Of a stretch of 64,000 bases of DNA, positions 18,273 through 26,287 are shown in pieces (the stretch's first letter is position 1; each line of letters opens with the position of its first letter). Source of the stretch: Nocardioidaceae bacterium (lineage in GTDB: Bacteria; Actinomycetota; Actinomycetes; Propionibacteriales; Nocardioidaceae); assembly GCA_029266455.1 (NCBI GenBank), contig JAQSWV010000003.1, forward strand, positions 62,001-126,000, read 5' to 3'. Made by a program: the position numbers and the translations under genes. The notes beneath the pieces were generated by a model. The model was not told where the DNA came from, did no database searches, and worked only from the letters and a program-made list of their open reading frames with translations.

Positions 18273-18838
18273 CCGAGACGCCGAACCCCTACATCGTGGA
18301 TGCCGACACGATGACCGGTGAGATGCGCCCGATCAGACGCGCCGTGCTCTCGATGGGATCGAACCTCGGAGAGCGGCTGGCGAACCTGCAGGGCGGCCTG
18401 TCGGCGCTGCTCGACACGCCCGAGGTGACGGTGGTCGACGTGTCGCCGGTCTACGAGTCGCCGCCGGTGGATGCGCCACCCGGCTCGCAGGACTTCCTCA
18501 ACCTGGTGGTGGCCATCGACACCACTCTCTCGCCCCACACCCTGCTGGACCGTGCACTGGCCATCGAGGACGCGTACGGCCGGCAGCGGCCGGTGGAGCG
18601 CAACGCCCCCCGGACGCTGGACGTCGACGTGGTCAGCATCGGAGACTCCAAGATCTCCGACGGCGACCTGGTGCTGCCCCACCCGCGCGCGCACCAGCGC
18701 ATGTTCGTCCTGCGGCCGTGGCACGACGTCGACCCCGAGGGCTTCCTGCCCGGCCACGGCTGGGTGGTCGACCTGCTGGCGGACCTCGATGCGCCGGAAC
18801 CCAGCCGGCGCGACGACCTCGACGTCGCGATCGATTGA
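18269..18838 (+). CDS. folK: 2-amino-4-hydroxy-6-hydroxymethyldihydropteridine diphosphokinase
   Basis: FolK pyrophosphorylates hydroxymethyl-dihydropterin for FolP. The 189-residue product has LSMGSNLGERLANLQ, VSPVYESPPV, DFLNLVVAIDT, and the signature RNAPRTLDVDVVSIG. LVLPHPRAHQRMFVLRPW follows. A roughly 25-residue N-terminal extension precedes the usual family start. GTG 18269 overlaps the folB stop. The DUF3180 gene follows directly. Confidence 0.94.
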   Translation: MTETPNPYIVDADTMTGEMRPIRRAVLSMGSNLGERLANLQGGLSALLDTPEVTVVDVSPVYESPPVDAPPGSQDFLNLVVAIDTTLSPHTLLDRALAIEDAYGRQRPVERNAPRTLDVDVVSIGDSKISDGDLVLPHPRAHQRMFVLRPWHDVDPEGFLPGHGWVVDLLADLDAPEPSRRDDLDVAID

Positions 18839-18858
18839 GCCAGCCCCCACCGGGCCGG

Positions 18859-19359
18859 ATGCGGCCCACAGCCGCTCCCGCGCTGGCGGTCGCTGCGCTG
18901 GTGGGCGTCCTGGTGGGCGGTTCGGTGGCGCCGTTGTGCGAGGCGGCCGGGGTCATCGTTCCGACCGTCCCGTGGAGCACGGTCCTGACTCTGCTCTTCG
19001 TCGCCGCCGTGGTCCTCACCCTGGCCTGGACCACCTCGCGGTCGCTGCGTCGATCGAGCGGTGCCCGGCCGCCGGAGCCGCAGCGCGCCGTCACCCTGCT
19101 CGTGCTCGGCCGGGCGTGCGCGCTGGGAGGAGCGGCGATCCTCGGCGGCTACGCGGCCTTCGGCCTCGGCTACCTGGGTGACGACGGCGTCCTGCCCCGG
19201 GAACGGTCGGTACGCGGTCTGGCCGCGGCTGCCGCCGCCGCCGTCGTCGTCGCCGGAGGGCTGCTGCTCGAGCGCTCGTGCCAGGTGCCTGGGCCACCGG
19301 ACGGGCCCGACGACGAGGACCGGTACGACCGGGGGCCGGACGACGCGGCAGCCGCCTGA
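18859..19359 (+). CDS. DUF3180 family membrane protein
   Basis: This is a small integral membrane protein of unknown function, found after folK in many actinobacteria (compare Rv3605c). The 166 residues contain four hydrophobic stretches: near residues 6-22, 36-55, 76-103 and 117-136. The tail is rich in Asp, Pro and Arg. ATG 18859 begins MRPTAAP, which resembles the family start. A TTG at 18835 overlaps the folK stop and is an alternative start by coupling. Nothing shows a catalytic role. Confidence 0.75.
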   Translation: MRPTAAPALAVAALVGVLVGGSVAPLCEAAGVIVPTVPWSTVLTLLFVAAVVLTLAWTTSRSLRRSSGARPPEPQRAVTLLVLGRACALGGAAILGGYAAFGLGYLGDDGVLPRERSVRGLAAAAAAAVVVAGGLLLERSCQVPGPPDGPDDEDRYDRGPDDAAAA

Positions 19360-19379
19360 CGCGGTCCGTGGCCGGCCGC

Positions 19380-20603
19380 TCAGGCGCGGATCGGGCCTGC
19401 TGCGTCCACCCGGAACGCTGACGGGTCCACGCCCTGGTGGTCGGCGCCGACCGAGCGGCGCAGTGCCTCGTGCAGCGTCTGCGGGGTGAGCACCCCGCAG
19501 AACCGGGAGCCGTCGAGGACGGCGACCCACCCGGCGTCGTGTTGCAGCATCTGGGCGAGCGCGTCCTTGAGCGGTGCGTCCCGGGGCACCCACGCCTCCA
19601 TCCGGCGGGTCCGGTCGACGACGGCACCGCCGCCGTCCGACGCACGCTCCCGCGACACCCAGCCGCGCAGGTCCCCGGACGCGTCGAGCACCACCGCCCA
19701 GCGGGCGTCGGCGCCCTCCAGCGTCCGTTGCGCATCGACCAGCGAGTCGCCGACGTCCACGACCGGTGGGTGCTCCAGGTCGCTGTCGTCGATGGCCGTG
19801 ACCGCTAGCCGGCGGAGCCCGCGGTCAGCCCCCACGAAGTCGGCCACGAAGTCGTCGGCGGGGGCGCCCAGCACCCGTGCCGGGGTGTCGTACTGTGCCA
19901 GTCGGCCACCCGGCTCGAAGACACCGACCCGGTCTCCCAGCCGGACCGCCTCCTCGATGTCGTGGGTGACGAACAGCACCGTCGTTCCGAGCCGCTCCTG
20001 CAGAGCCACGAACTCGTCCTGCAGCCGCACCCGCACCACCGGGTCGACCGCCCCGAACGGCTCGTCCATCAACAGCACCGGCGGGTCGGCCACGAGCGCC
20101 CGGGCAACGCCGACCCGCTGCTGCTGGCCGCCGGAGAGCTGGTGCGGGTAGCGGTCGCCGTACTGCTCCGGCTCGAGCCCGACGACCGTGAGCAGCTCGT
20201 CCACCCGGTTGCGGGTGCGGCGCTTGTCCCATCCGAGCAGGCTCGCGACCGTCGCCACGTTGGTCCGCACCGTCTGGTGCGGGAACAGCCCGACGCGCTG
20301 GATGACGTAGCCGATCCGCCGACGCAGGGCGACCGGGTCGACCCGGGTGACGTCGTCGCCGTCGAGGGTGATGGTGCCGCTTGTCGGCTCGATCAGCCGG
20401 TTGACCATCCGCAGCGTGGTGGACTTGCCGCAGCCCGACGGGCCCACGAGTGTCACCAGGGATCCGCGCGGCACCTGGAGGTCGAGCTCCTGCACCGCCA
20501 CGGTGCCGTCCTCGTAGGTCTTCCCGACGCGGTCGAGCCGGATCATCGGATCGTCGGTAGCGTCGTCCCGGTGATCCTGGCCTTGCCGCGGGGAGGAAGC
20601 CAC
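19380..20603 (-). CDS. Glycine betaine/proline/choline ABC transporter, ATP-binding protein with CBS domains
   Basis: This ATPase powers quaternary-ammonium osmolyte uptake with the divergent permeases. The 407-residue protein has Walker A GPSGCGKST, the ABC signature LSGGQQQR and Walker B LLMDEPFGAVD. The ProV/OpuA-type IQRVGLFPHQTV Q-loop is also present. Two CBS domains, from about residue 255 to the end, are the usual osmotic or ionic sensors of this family. GTG 20603 follows TAGGGT by 6 bases, which supports it. ATG 20546 (MIRLDRVG) is the alternative. It is transcribed away from its permeases, which is uncommon. Confidence 0.9.
   Translation of the reverse strand: MASSPRQGQDHRDDATDDPMIRLDRVGKTYEDGTVAVQELDLQVPRGSLVTLVGPSGCGKSTTLRMVNRLIEPTSGTITLDGDDVTRVDPVALRRRIGYVIQRVGLFPHQTVRTNVATVASLLGWDKRRTRNRVDELLTVVGLEPEQYGDRYPHQLSGGQQQRVGVARALVADPPVLLMDEPFGAVDPVVRVRLQDEFVALQERLGTTVLFVTHDIEEAVRLGDRVGVFEPGGRLAQYDTPARVLGAPADDFVADFVGADRGLRRLAVTAIDDSDLEHPPVVDVGDSLVDAQRTLEGADARWAVVLDASGDLRGWVSRERASDGGGAVVDRTRRMEAWVPRDAPLKDALAQMLQHDAGWVAVLDGSRFCGVLTPQTLHEALRRSVGADHQGVDPSAFRVDAAGPIRA
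20558..20563 (+). promoter_or_regulatory. Leaderless -10 hexamer TAGCGT for the first betaine permease
   Basis: TAGCGT plus 7 bases leads to GTG 20571. The hexamer lies inside the 5' coding region of the opposite-strand ATPase gene. Confidence 0.45.
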
Positions 20604-21311
20604 GCGTCGACCCTAGCCGCGCTCCCGGGCATCGACACGAGCAGCGACTGCTACAACTTCGTCAACAACTCGTGGTTCTGCCCCGCCTACCTCACCGACC
20701 GCCGGGCCGAGCTGCTCGCCGCGACCCAGGAGCACATCTGGATCACGGTCGTGTCGGTGCTGGTGGGGGCGCTCGTCGCGTACCCGCTCGCGCTGCTGGC
20801 CCGACGCAGTCCGGCGGTCTCCGCCGTCGTGCTCGGTGGCAGCACGATTCTCTACACGATCCCCTCACTGGCCATGTTCTCGCTGATGCTGATCCCGCCG
20901 CTGCCGGGGATCAGCCCGTGGAGCGTGGTCATCGGGCTGGCGCTCTACACGCTCACGATCCTCGTACGCAACATGGTGGCGGGTCTCGAGGCGGTGCCCG
21001 AGGAGGTACGCGACGCTGCTCGCGGGCTCGGGTACGGGCGCCTCAAGCTGCTGCTGAGAATAGAGACGCCACTGGCCATGCCGGTGATCATCGCCGGGCT
21101 CAGGGTCGCGACGGTGTCCACGGTCGCGCTGCTCACCGTGGGCTCGATCCTCGGCTACGGCGGGCTGGGCAACCTGCTGCGGCTGGGTGTCCAGAGCGAC
21201 TTCCGGGCGCAGGTGCTGACCGCCAGCGTGCTGTGCGTGGCGCTGGCGGTCGCCTTCGACCTCATCCTGCTGGGCCTGCAGCGCCTGGCACTGCCGTGGC
21301 AGCGGGGCTGA
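20571..21311 (+). CDS. Glycine betaine/choline ABC transporter permease 1
   Basis: This is an inner-membrane subunit of the osmolyte importer. The 246-residue protein has an N-terminal NNSWFCPAYLTDRRAEL segment typical of the family, then about six hydrophobic helices. The EAA-type coupling loop EEVRDAARGLGYGRLKLLLRIETPLAMP contacts the ATPase. GTG 20571 fits a -10 hexamer, but it places the first 33 coding bases over the 5' end of the divergent ATPase gene. A later start such as TTG 20583 is possible. The second permease follows after 7 bases. Confidence 0.85.
   Translation: MILALPRGGSHASTLAALPGIDTSSDCYNFVNNSWFCPAYLTDRRAELLAATQEHIWITVVSVLVGALVAYPLALLARRSPAVSAVVLGGSTILYTIPSLAMFSLMLIPPLPGISPWSVVIGLALYTLTILVRNMVAGLEAVPEEVRDAARGLGYGRLKLLLRIETPLAMPVIIAGLRVATVSTVALLTVGSILGYGGLGNLLRLGVQSDFRAQVLTASVLCVALAVAFDLILLGLQRLALPWQRG
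20610..20615 (-). promoter_or_regulatory. Leaderless -10 hexamer TAGGGT for the betaine ATPase
   Basis: On the minus strand TAGGGT plus 6 bases leads to GTG 20603. The hexamer lies inside the coding region of the divergent permease gene. Confidence 0.5.
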
Positions 21312-21318
21312 GGCGGCC

Positions 21319-22053
21319 ATGGACTTCTCAGCGGTCTGGGACTACCTCGCCGAGGGTGCCAACTGGAGCGGCAGCCAGGGGATGGGTGCCTATCTGGTGC
21401 AGCAGCTGCTGCTGACCGTCACCAGCGTCGTGGCGGCCGCTCTCATCGGCCTTCCGGTCGCCTGCTGGCTCGGCCACATCGGTCGTGGCGGCGCCCTCGC
21501 CATCAACATCAGCAACGTCGGTCGCGCCGTTCCCACCTTCGCCGTGCTGGTACTCCTGTCGCTGGGCCCGCTCGGGGTCGGCGAGCTGGGCCCGTACGGG
21601 CGGGCCGGACTGGCCACCCTCGTCGCCCTGCTGCTGTTCGCGCTGCCGCCGATCGTCACCAACGCCTACGTCGGCCTGCGCGAGGTCGACCGCGAGATCG
21701 TCGACGCCGCGAGAGGCATGGGCATGCGGGGCGGCCAGTTGTTCCGCAGCGTCGAGCTGCCCTTGGCCATGCCGCTGGTCGTGTCGGGTCTCCGACTGGC
21801 CGTCGTGCAGGTGTGGGCCACGGCGACGATCGCCGCGCTGGTGGCGGGGCCGGGGCTCGGAAACGTCGTGACCGAGGGCTTCGCCAGCGGCAACACGGCG
21901 CAGGTCGTCGCCGGAGCGCTGCTCATCGCCGTGGTCGCGGTCGCGCTCGAGCTGGCGATGGCAGTGGTCGAGAAGGCGGCCGCACCGGTTCCTGCCACCC
22001 GCACGAGGATCGGGCCGGAGCCCCGGCCCGAGACGCCGGCGTCAAGGACGTAG
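21319..22053 (+). CDS. Glycine betaine/choline ABC transporter permease 2
   Basis: Second membrane subunit of the osmolyte importer, 244 residues. It has about six hydrophobic helices and the coupling loop REIVDAARGMGMRGGQLFRSVELPLAMP. ATG 21319 is 7 bases after the first permease gene, so the pair is cotranscribed and probably assembles as a heterodimer. A small hairpin follows before the substrate-binding protein gene. The C-terminal tail is Pro/Arg-rich and not conserved. Confidence 0.9.
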   Translation: MDFSAVWDYLAEGANWSGSQGMGAYLVQQLLLTVTSVVAAALIGLPVACWLGHIGRGGALAINISNVGRAVPTFAVLVLLSLGPLGVGELGPYGRAGLATLVALLLFALPPIVTNAYVGLREVDREIVDAARGMGMRGGQLFRSVELPLAMPLVVSGLRLAVVQVWATATIAALVAGPGLGNVVTEGFASGNTAQVVAGALLIAVVAVALELAMAVVEKAAAPVPATRTRIGPEPRPETPASRT

Positions 22054-22059
22054 CTCCCG

Positions 22060-22077
22060 GCCCCGCGTGGCCGGGGC
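22060..22077 (+). terminator. Small GC hairpin between permease 2 and the binding-protein gene
   Basis: GCCCCG and CGGGGC pair over a CGTGGC loop, 6 bases after the permease stop. There is no U-run. It may reduce read-through or protect the 3' end rather than terminate fully. Confidence 0.35.
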
Positions 22078-22226
22078 GCAACCGTGACTGAAGCGTGTCC
22101 TGCTCGATGGCCCTACCGGTTGCGCTCGCAGCGCCACAGTGTTGAGGTCTACGTACCCGGGGCGCTGCGGTGCCTCACCGGACACGCGCGGGGCCTGCCC
22201 GCGGGACACAGAAGGTGGAGCACGCC

Positions 22227-23186
22227 ATGGCGCGTCAGCGTTCGCTCAGCACTGCCCTTGCGATCGCCATGCTGGTGGTCCTGTCCGCCTGCGGCGGCGG
22301 TGACGACCCTCTTGCCGACGAGGGTGGTGACACCGGCTCCAGCACCGAGAGCAAGGGTTCGCTGGTGCTCGGTGGACAGGACTTCACCGAGATGCAGATC
22401 ATGGCCTCGATCTACGAGCAGCTGTTGGAGGATGCCGGCTACACCGTCCGCACCCAGCTGGTGAGCACCCGGAAGGTGTACCTGAAGGAGCTGCAGAAGG
22501 GCAGCATCGACATCGTCCCCGAGTACGCCGGCTCGATCACCGACGAGCTGAACATCGCAGCGAACGGCCCGAACGCCGAGCAGGTCAGCTCGAACGACAT
22601 CGACGAGACGATGCAGGCGCTGCGCGACCTGCTCGAGCCGGACGGCCTGACCGCGCTGGAGCCCGCCGAGGCGACCGACCAGAACGCCTTCGCGACCACG
22701 ACCGACTTCGCGGAGGAGAACGACCTGACCACGCTCACCGACCTCGGTGAGATGGGCGAGCCGATCACGCTGGCGGCCTCGGAGGACTGCTCGTCGCGGC
22801 CGGACTGCGCCATCGGGCTCAAGAACGTGTACGACATCGAGATCGAGGACATCCTGCCGCTCGGCTTCGGTACGCCGCAGACCAAGGACTCGGTGACCTC
22901 GGGCGAGTCGCAGCTCGGGCTGGTCGGCACCTCTGACGGCAGCCTGGAGCAGCTGGGGCTGGTCATCCTCGAGGACGACAAGGGGCTGCAGGTCTCGCAG
23001 AACCTCGTTCCGGTGGTGTCGCAGCAGGTCGTCGAGCAGAACCCCGACGTCGCCGACACCCTGAACGGCCTGTCGGAGGAGCTCACGACGGAGGACCTCG
23101 CCGAGATGAACGCGGCCGTGGATCTCGACCGGCAGCGGCCCGAGGACGTCGCTCAGCAGTTCCTCGAGGAGAAGGGCCTGATCTGA
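22227..23186 (+). CDS. Glycine betaine/choline ABC transporter substrate-binding lipoprotein
   Basis: This extracytoplasmic receptor hands the osmolyte to the permeases. The 319-residue precursor has a signal peptide ending in the lipobox LSAC (Cys about residue 19). The mature OsmF/OpuCC-type fold begins at SLVLGGQDFTEMQIMASIYEQLL and continues with DIVPEYAGSITDEL. ATG 22227 is preceded by GGTGGAG 7 bases upstream. The product is unusually acidic. It completes a full importer set with the two permeases and the ATPase at 19380-20603. Confidence 0.9.
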   Translation: MARQRSLSTALAIAMLVVLSACGGGDDPLADEGGDTGSSTESKGSLVLGGQDFTEMQIMASIYEQLLEDAGYTVRTQLVSTRKVYLKELQKGSIDIVPEYAGSITDELNIAANGPNAEQVSSNDIDETMQALRDLLEPDGLTALEPAEATDQNAFATTTDFAEENDLTTLTDLGEMGEPITLAASEDCSSRPDCAIGLKNVYDIEIEDILPLGFGTPQTKDSVTSGESQLGLVGTSDGSLEQLGLVILEDDKGLQVSQNLVPVVSQQVVEQNPDVADTLNGLSEELTTEDLAEMNAAVDLDRQRPEDVAQQFLEEKGLI

Positions 23187-23215
23187 GCGACGGCCGTCCG
23201 TGCGGGGAGGCGTCG

Positions 23216-23221
23216 TACGCT
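23216..23221 (+). promoter_or_regulatory. Leaderless -10 hexamer TACGCT for PH-domain gene 1
   Basis: TACGCT plus 7 bases leads to GTG 23229. Confidence 0.5.
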
Positions 23222-23228
23222 CACATCC

Positions 23229-23726
23229 GTGACCGCGAGCGATCCGTTCGGTGTGCCGGGAGCCGACTGGTCGCGGGTGAGCCCACGGCTCACCACCTTG
23301 CGCCGGGTTCTCCTCGTCGCGGCCGCGGTCGTCGTGCTCACGGCCGTGGTAGCCGTCGGGGTGCTCATGCCGTCGGTCCGCCTCGCGGCCGGCGCCGTCG
23401 GAGCTGCGGTGGTCGCGGTCTCTGCCTGGGGCTGGTGGTTCACCGCCCTCTCGGTGGCCGCGTGGGGCTGGGTCGAGCGCGATCAGGACCTCGTCGTCAC
23501 CCGGGGCCGCCTGTGGCGCCGAATCGACGTCGTCCCGTACGGCCGCATGCAGCTGGTCGACGTCACTGCCGGACCGCTCCAGCGGGCATTCGGGATCGCC
23601 ACGGTGCGGTTGCACACCGCTTCGCCCTCCAGCCGGGCCCATCTGCCCGGGCTGGCACCCCGGGACGCCTCCCGGCTCCGTGAGCAGCTCACCGAGCGCG
23701 GCGAGTCGCGCGCGGCGGGCCTGTGA
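23229..23726 (+). CDS. PH-domain (bPH2) membrane protein, YdbS-like
   Basis: This 165-residue protein has two hydrophobic helices (about residues 27-50 and 55-78) followed by a bacterial PH (YdbS/DUF304-type) domain with RGRLWRRIDVVPYGRMQLVDVTAGPLQRAFGIATVRLHTAS. The RMQLVDV and GPLQR signatures are typical. Function is unknown. The gene lies next to a two-domain relative and before the DUF2520-panC-coaX genes, where similar membrane genes occur in other actinobacteria (Rv3604c region). Its stop sits inside an 11-base repeat shared with the start of the next gene. Confidence 0.85.
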   Translation: MTASDPFGVPGADWSRVSPRLTTLRRVLLVAAAVVVLTAVVAVGVLMPSVRLAAGAVGAAVVAVSAWGWWFTALSVAAWGWVERDQDLVVTRGRLWRRIDVVPYGRMQLVDVTAGPLQRAFGIATVRLHTASPSSRAHLPGLAPRDASRLREQLTERGESRAAGL

Positions 23727-23751
23727 GCGGCCTGTGAGCGGCCCGTGAGCG
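23719..23751 (+). repeat. Three 11-base repeats over the stop/start junction of the PH genes
   Basis: GCCTGTGAGCG, GCCTGTGAGCG and GCCCGTGAGCG are head to tail. The first holds the stop codon of PH gene 1 (TGA 23724-23726) and the third holds the GTG start of PH gene 2 (23745). This suggests the junction arose by slippage. Confidence 0.85.
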
Positions 23752-25199
23752 GTCCGGCGGACGGGACCGGTGCACCCGGTTCTGCCAGTACCTCCCCCAC
23801 CGCCGACGAGGGTCGCCTGCAGCGGGTGCATCCCCTCTCACCGCTGCTGCGCGGGGGCATCGTCGTGGTGGCCATGCTGGTCGCGGGCGGCCGGCAGCTG
23901 CTGGAGGGCGGCACGCTCGACTGGCCGCTGCTGGGCGTGGGCGCCGTGGTGGTGGCGGTCGTGGCCTGGGGGGCCCTGAGCTGGTGGGTGATGCGCTTCC
24001 GGATCGGTACGCAGACGCTGCTGATCGAGAGCGGCATCCTGGTCCGGCGATCCCGCCGGATCCGTCTCGACCGCGTGCAGGCCGTCGAGGTGCAGCAGCC
24101 GTTCCTCGCCCGGTTGCTGGGCATGGCCGAGCTGGCGATCGAGACGGCCGGAAGCGGGACCGAGGCGACCCTCGCGTACCTGCGCGTGGACCACGCCCGC
24201 CGGTTGCGGGCCGAGCTGCTCGAGCGCGCCGCAGCGGCCGGCAGCCCGTCCCGGTCCGGAGCGGCTCCCGCACCCGGGTCCGCTCCGGTCGCCGTGACGG
24301 ACGGCGCCGGTGGGGAGCCAGGGCTGCATCAGGCCCCTGTCGATCCGCTGGGGGACCGGGTGGTCGCGCCGGAGCCGGCACCGGAGCTGCTGCACCAGGT
24401 TCCCCCTGGCCGGCTGATGCTGAGCCAGCTGGTGCGCACGGCACCGCTGGTCATGGTCGTGCTGGGACTCGTCGGAGTGACGGTGATGCTCGCGCTCGAT
24501 CAGCCGATGGGCATCACCGTGCTGGTGCCGGCGGCCATCGCCGTGGCGAGTGTGGTCGGCAACGGCTTCGTGGGGCAGTACAACTTCCGGCTCAGCCGCA
24601 CCAGCCAGCGGCTCGCGGTCCATGCCGGTCTGTTCGACGTCCGTAGCCAGTCCATCCCCGTCGGTCGCATCCAGGGTGTCGTGGTGCACGAGCCACTCGT
24701 GTGGCGGTGGCTCGGATGGTGCGAGGTCAAGGTCACGGTCGCCGGGGTCGAGCAGCACAGTGATGACAGCGCTCGGCTGACCACCACCTTGCTGCCGGTG
24801 ATCGACCGGGGAGCAGGTGTCCGGCTGACCGGCAGCGTCCTCGGCGACAGCGACCTGGTCGGCGCGCCGCTCCAGCCGGGACCCCCGGCCGCGCGCTGGC
24901 TCGACCCCCTCGGCTGGCGGATCCAGGCAGTGGGTGTCGGTGCCGACCTGCTGGCGACCCGCCGCGGAGTCCTCGACCTGCGGACCGATGTGGCGCCGCG
25001 GCACAAGGTGCAGTCCGTCGGGCTGCGGCAGGGACCGGTTCAGCGTCGGCTCGGGCTGGCGACCCTGCACATCCATCTCCCGCCCGGCCCGGTCGACCCG
25101 GAGGCCCGGCACCGTCAGGCAGACGAGGTCTGGGCGCTGGCGCTGTCGGCCTCGGCGGCGGTCGCGCCGGCTCCCGGCGTACCTGGCGACGCACCGTGA
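23745..25199 (+). CDS. PH-domain (bPH2) membrane protein with repeated PH domains, YdbT-like
   Basis: This 484-residue protein has paired hydrophobic helices followed by PH units. The first unit shows ESGILVRRSRRIRLDRVQAVEVQQPFLARLLG. The second shows HAGLFDVRSQSIPVGRIQGVVVHEPLVWRWLGW, and a third, partial unit near the C-terminus shows LRTDVAPRHKVQSVGLRQGPVQRRLG. The R(I/V)Q signature recurs in each. YdbS/YdbT pairs are widespread, and in Bacillus they are linked to resistance to some antimicrobial peptides; whether that applies here is unknown. GTG 23745 is 18 bases after the upstream stop. Confidence 0.85.
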   Translation: MSGPADGTGAPGSASTSPTADEGRLQRVHPLSPLLRGGIVVVAMLVAGGRQLLEGGTLDWPLLGVGAVVVAVVAWGALSWWVMRFRIGTQTLLIESGILVRRSRRIRLDRVQAVEVQQPFLARLLGMAELAIETAGSGTEATLAYLRVDHARRLRAELLERAAAAGSPSRSGAAPAPGSAPVAVTDGAGGEPGLHQAPVDPLGDRVVAPEPAPELLHQVPPGRLMLSQLVRTAPLVMVVLGLVGVTVMLALDQPMGITVLVPAAIAVASVVGNGFVGQYNFRLSRTSQRLAVHAGLFDVRSQSIPVGRIQGVVVHEPLVWRWLGWCEVKVTVAGVEQHSDDSARLTTTLLPVIDRGAGVRLTGSVLGDSDLVGAPLQPGPPAARWLDPLGWRIQAVGVGADLLATRRGVLDLRTDVAPRHKVQSVGLRQGPVQRRLGLATLHIHLPPGPVDPEARHRQADEVWALALSASAAVAPAPGVPGDAP

Positions 25200-25336
25200 C
25201 GGCTTCGCCCCGCGTGAGCGGCCGGTCTCACCGAGAGCCTGGACTTTGGCGGGCCGAAACCGGGCCGTAGCCTGGTGATGTTCGCGCTCAGCCACCGTCC
25301 GGTACCTCCTGAGGACTGGAACGAAAGGTGCAGTGC

Positions 25337-26287
25337 ATGACCACGCATACCGCCGCGTCGGCCACCGGCCCCTCCCGCGAGCTGTCGCTCCATGCGTCCC
25401 CTGCGGACAGGCGCTACCGCGTCGGCGTCATCGGTGCGGGGCGCGTCGGTGCCGTGCTGGCCGCTGCCCTGCGGGAGGCCGGCCATCGCGTGGTCGCGGC
25501 GTCCGGCTCGTCGGCCGCGTCCAGGATGCGGCTCGAGACCCTGCTGCCTGACCTCATCCCGCAGCCGCCGGCCGTGGTCGCCCGTGCCGCCGAGCTGTTG
25601 CTGCTGACCGTCCCCGACGACGCACTGGGAGCGCTGGTCGAGGATCTCACCGCGGGGGGCGCACTCCGGCCGGGCCAGGTGGTGCTGCACACCAGCGGGC
25701 GCCACGGCACGGGGGTGCTGGCGCCCGCCGCCGAGGTCGGCGCGCTGACCGTCGCCCTGCACCCCGCCATGACCTTCACGGGGACCGACCTGGACCTCGA
25801 GCGGCTGTCCGGCTGCGTGCTCGGTCTGACCGCCGGGCCGCGGGGTCGTGCCGTCGGCGAGCGGCTGGCCGCCGACATCGGCGCACAGGTGGTGCACGTC
25901 CCCGAGGAGCACCGCAGCCGCTACCACGCCGCACTCGCCCACGGCGCCAACCACCTCGGCACGCTGGTCGTCCAGGCGATGGACCTGCTCCGGGCCACCG
26001 GCACCCCGGAGCCGGCCGCAGTCCTCCGGCCGCTCCTGCAGGCGGCCCTCGACAACAGCCTGGCCTACGGGGACGCGGCGTTGACCGGGCCGGTCGTACG
26101 CGGTGACGCCCACACGGTGGCCGCGCACCTGGCCGCCCTGGCCGACGCCGAGCCGGGAAGCCGCGCGGCGTACCGGGCGATGGCGGCTGCCACCGCCGAG
26201 CGGGCTGAGCTGGACGGACGGCTCAGCCCCGAGCGCGCCGACGCGGTCAGGGAGCTGCTGGCCGGCGACCCCGCGCCGGCCCCATGA
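25337..26287 (+). CDS. Rossmann-like and DUF2520 domain protein (putative NAD(P)-binding)
   Basis: This 316-residue protein starts with a dinucleotide-binding motif GVIGAGRVGAVLAAALREAGH and is followed by the DUF2520 helical domain (HALAHGANHLGTLV-like region). It resembles a 6-phosphogluconate or ketopantoate reductase fold. It always sits just before panC in actinobacteria (compare Rv3603c), so a role in pantothenate synthesis, perhaps ketopantoate reduction, is an inference. ATG 25337 has AAAGG 8 bases upstream; the frame also has a GTG at 25328. Its stop overlaps the panC start. Confidence 0.85.
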   Translation: MTTHTAASATGPSRELSLHASPADRRYRVGVIGAGRVGAVLAAALREAGHRVVAASGSSAASRMRLETLLPDLIPQPPAVVARAAELLLLTVPDDALGALVEDLTAGGALRPGQVVLHTSGRHGTGVLAPAAEVGALTVALHPAMTFTGTDLDLERLSGCVLGLTAGPRGRAVGERLAADIGAQVVHVPEEHRSRYHAALAHGANHLGTLVVQAMDLLRATGTPEPAAVLRPLLQAALDNSLAYGDAALTGPVVRGDAHTVAAHLAALADAEPGSRAAYRAMAAATAERAELDGRLSPERADAVRELLAGDPAPAP

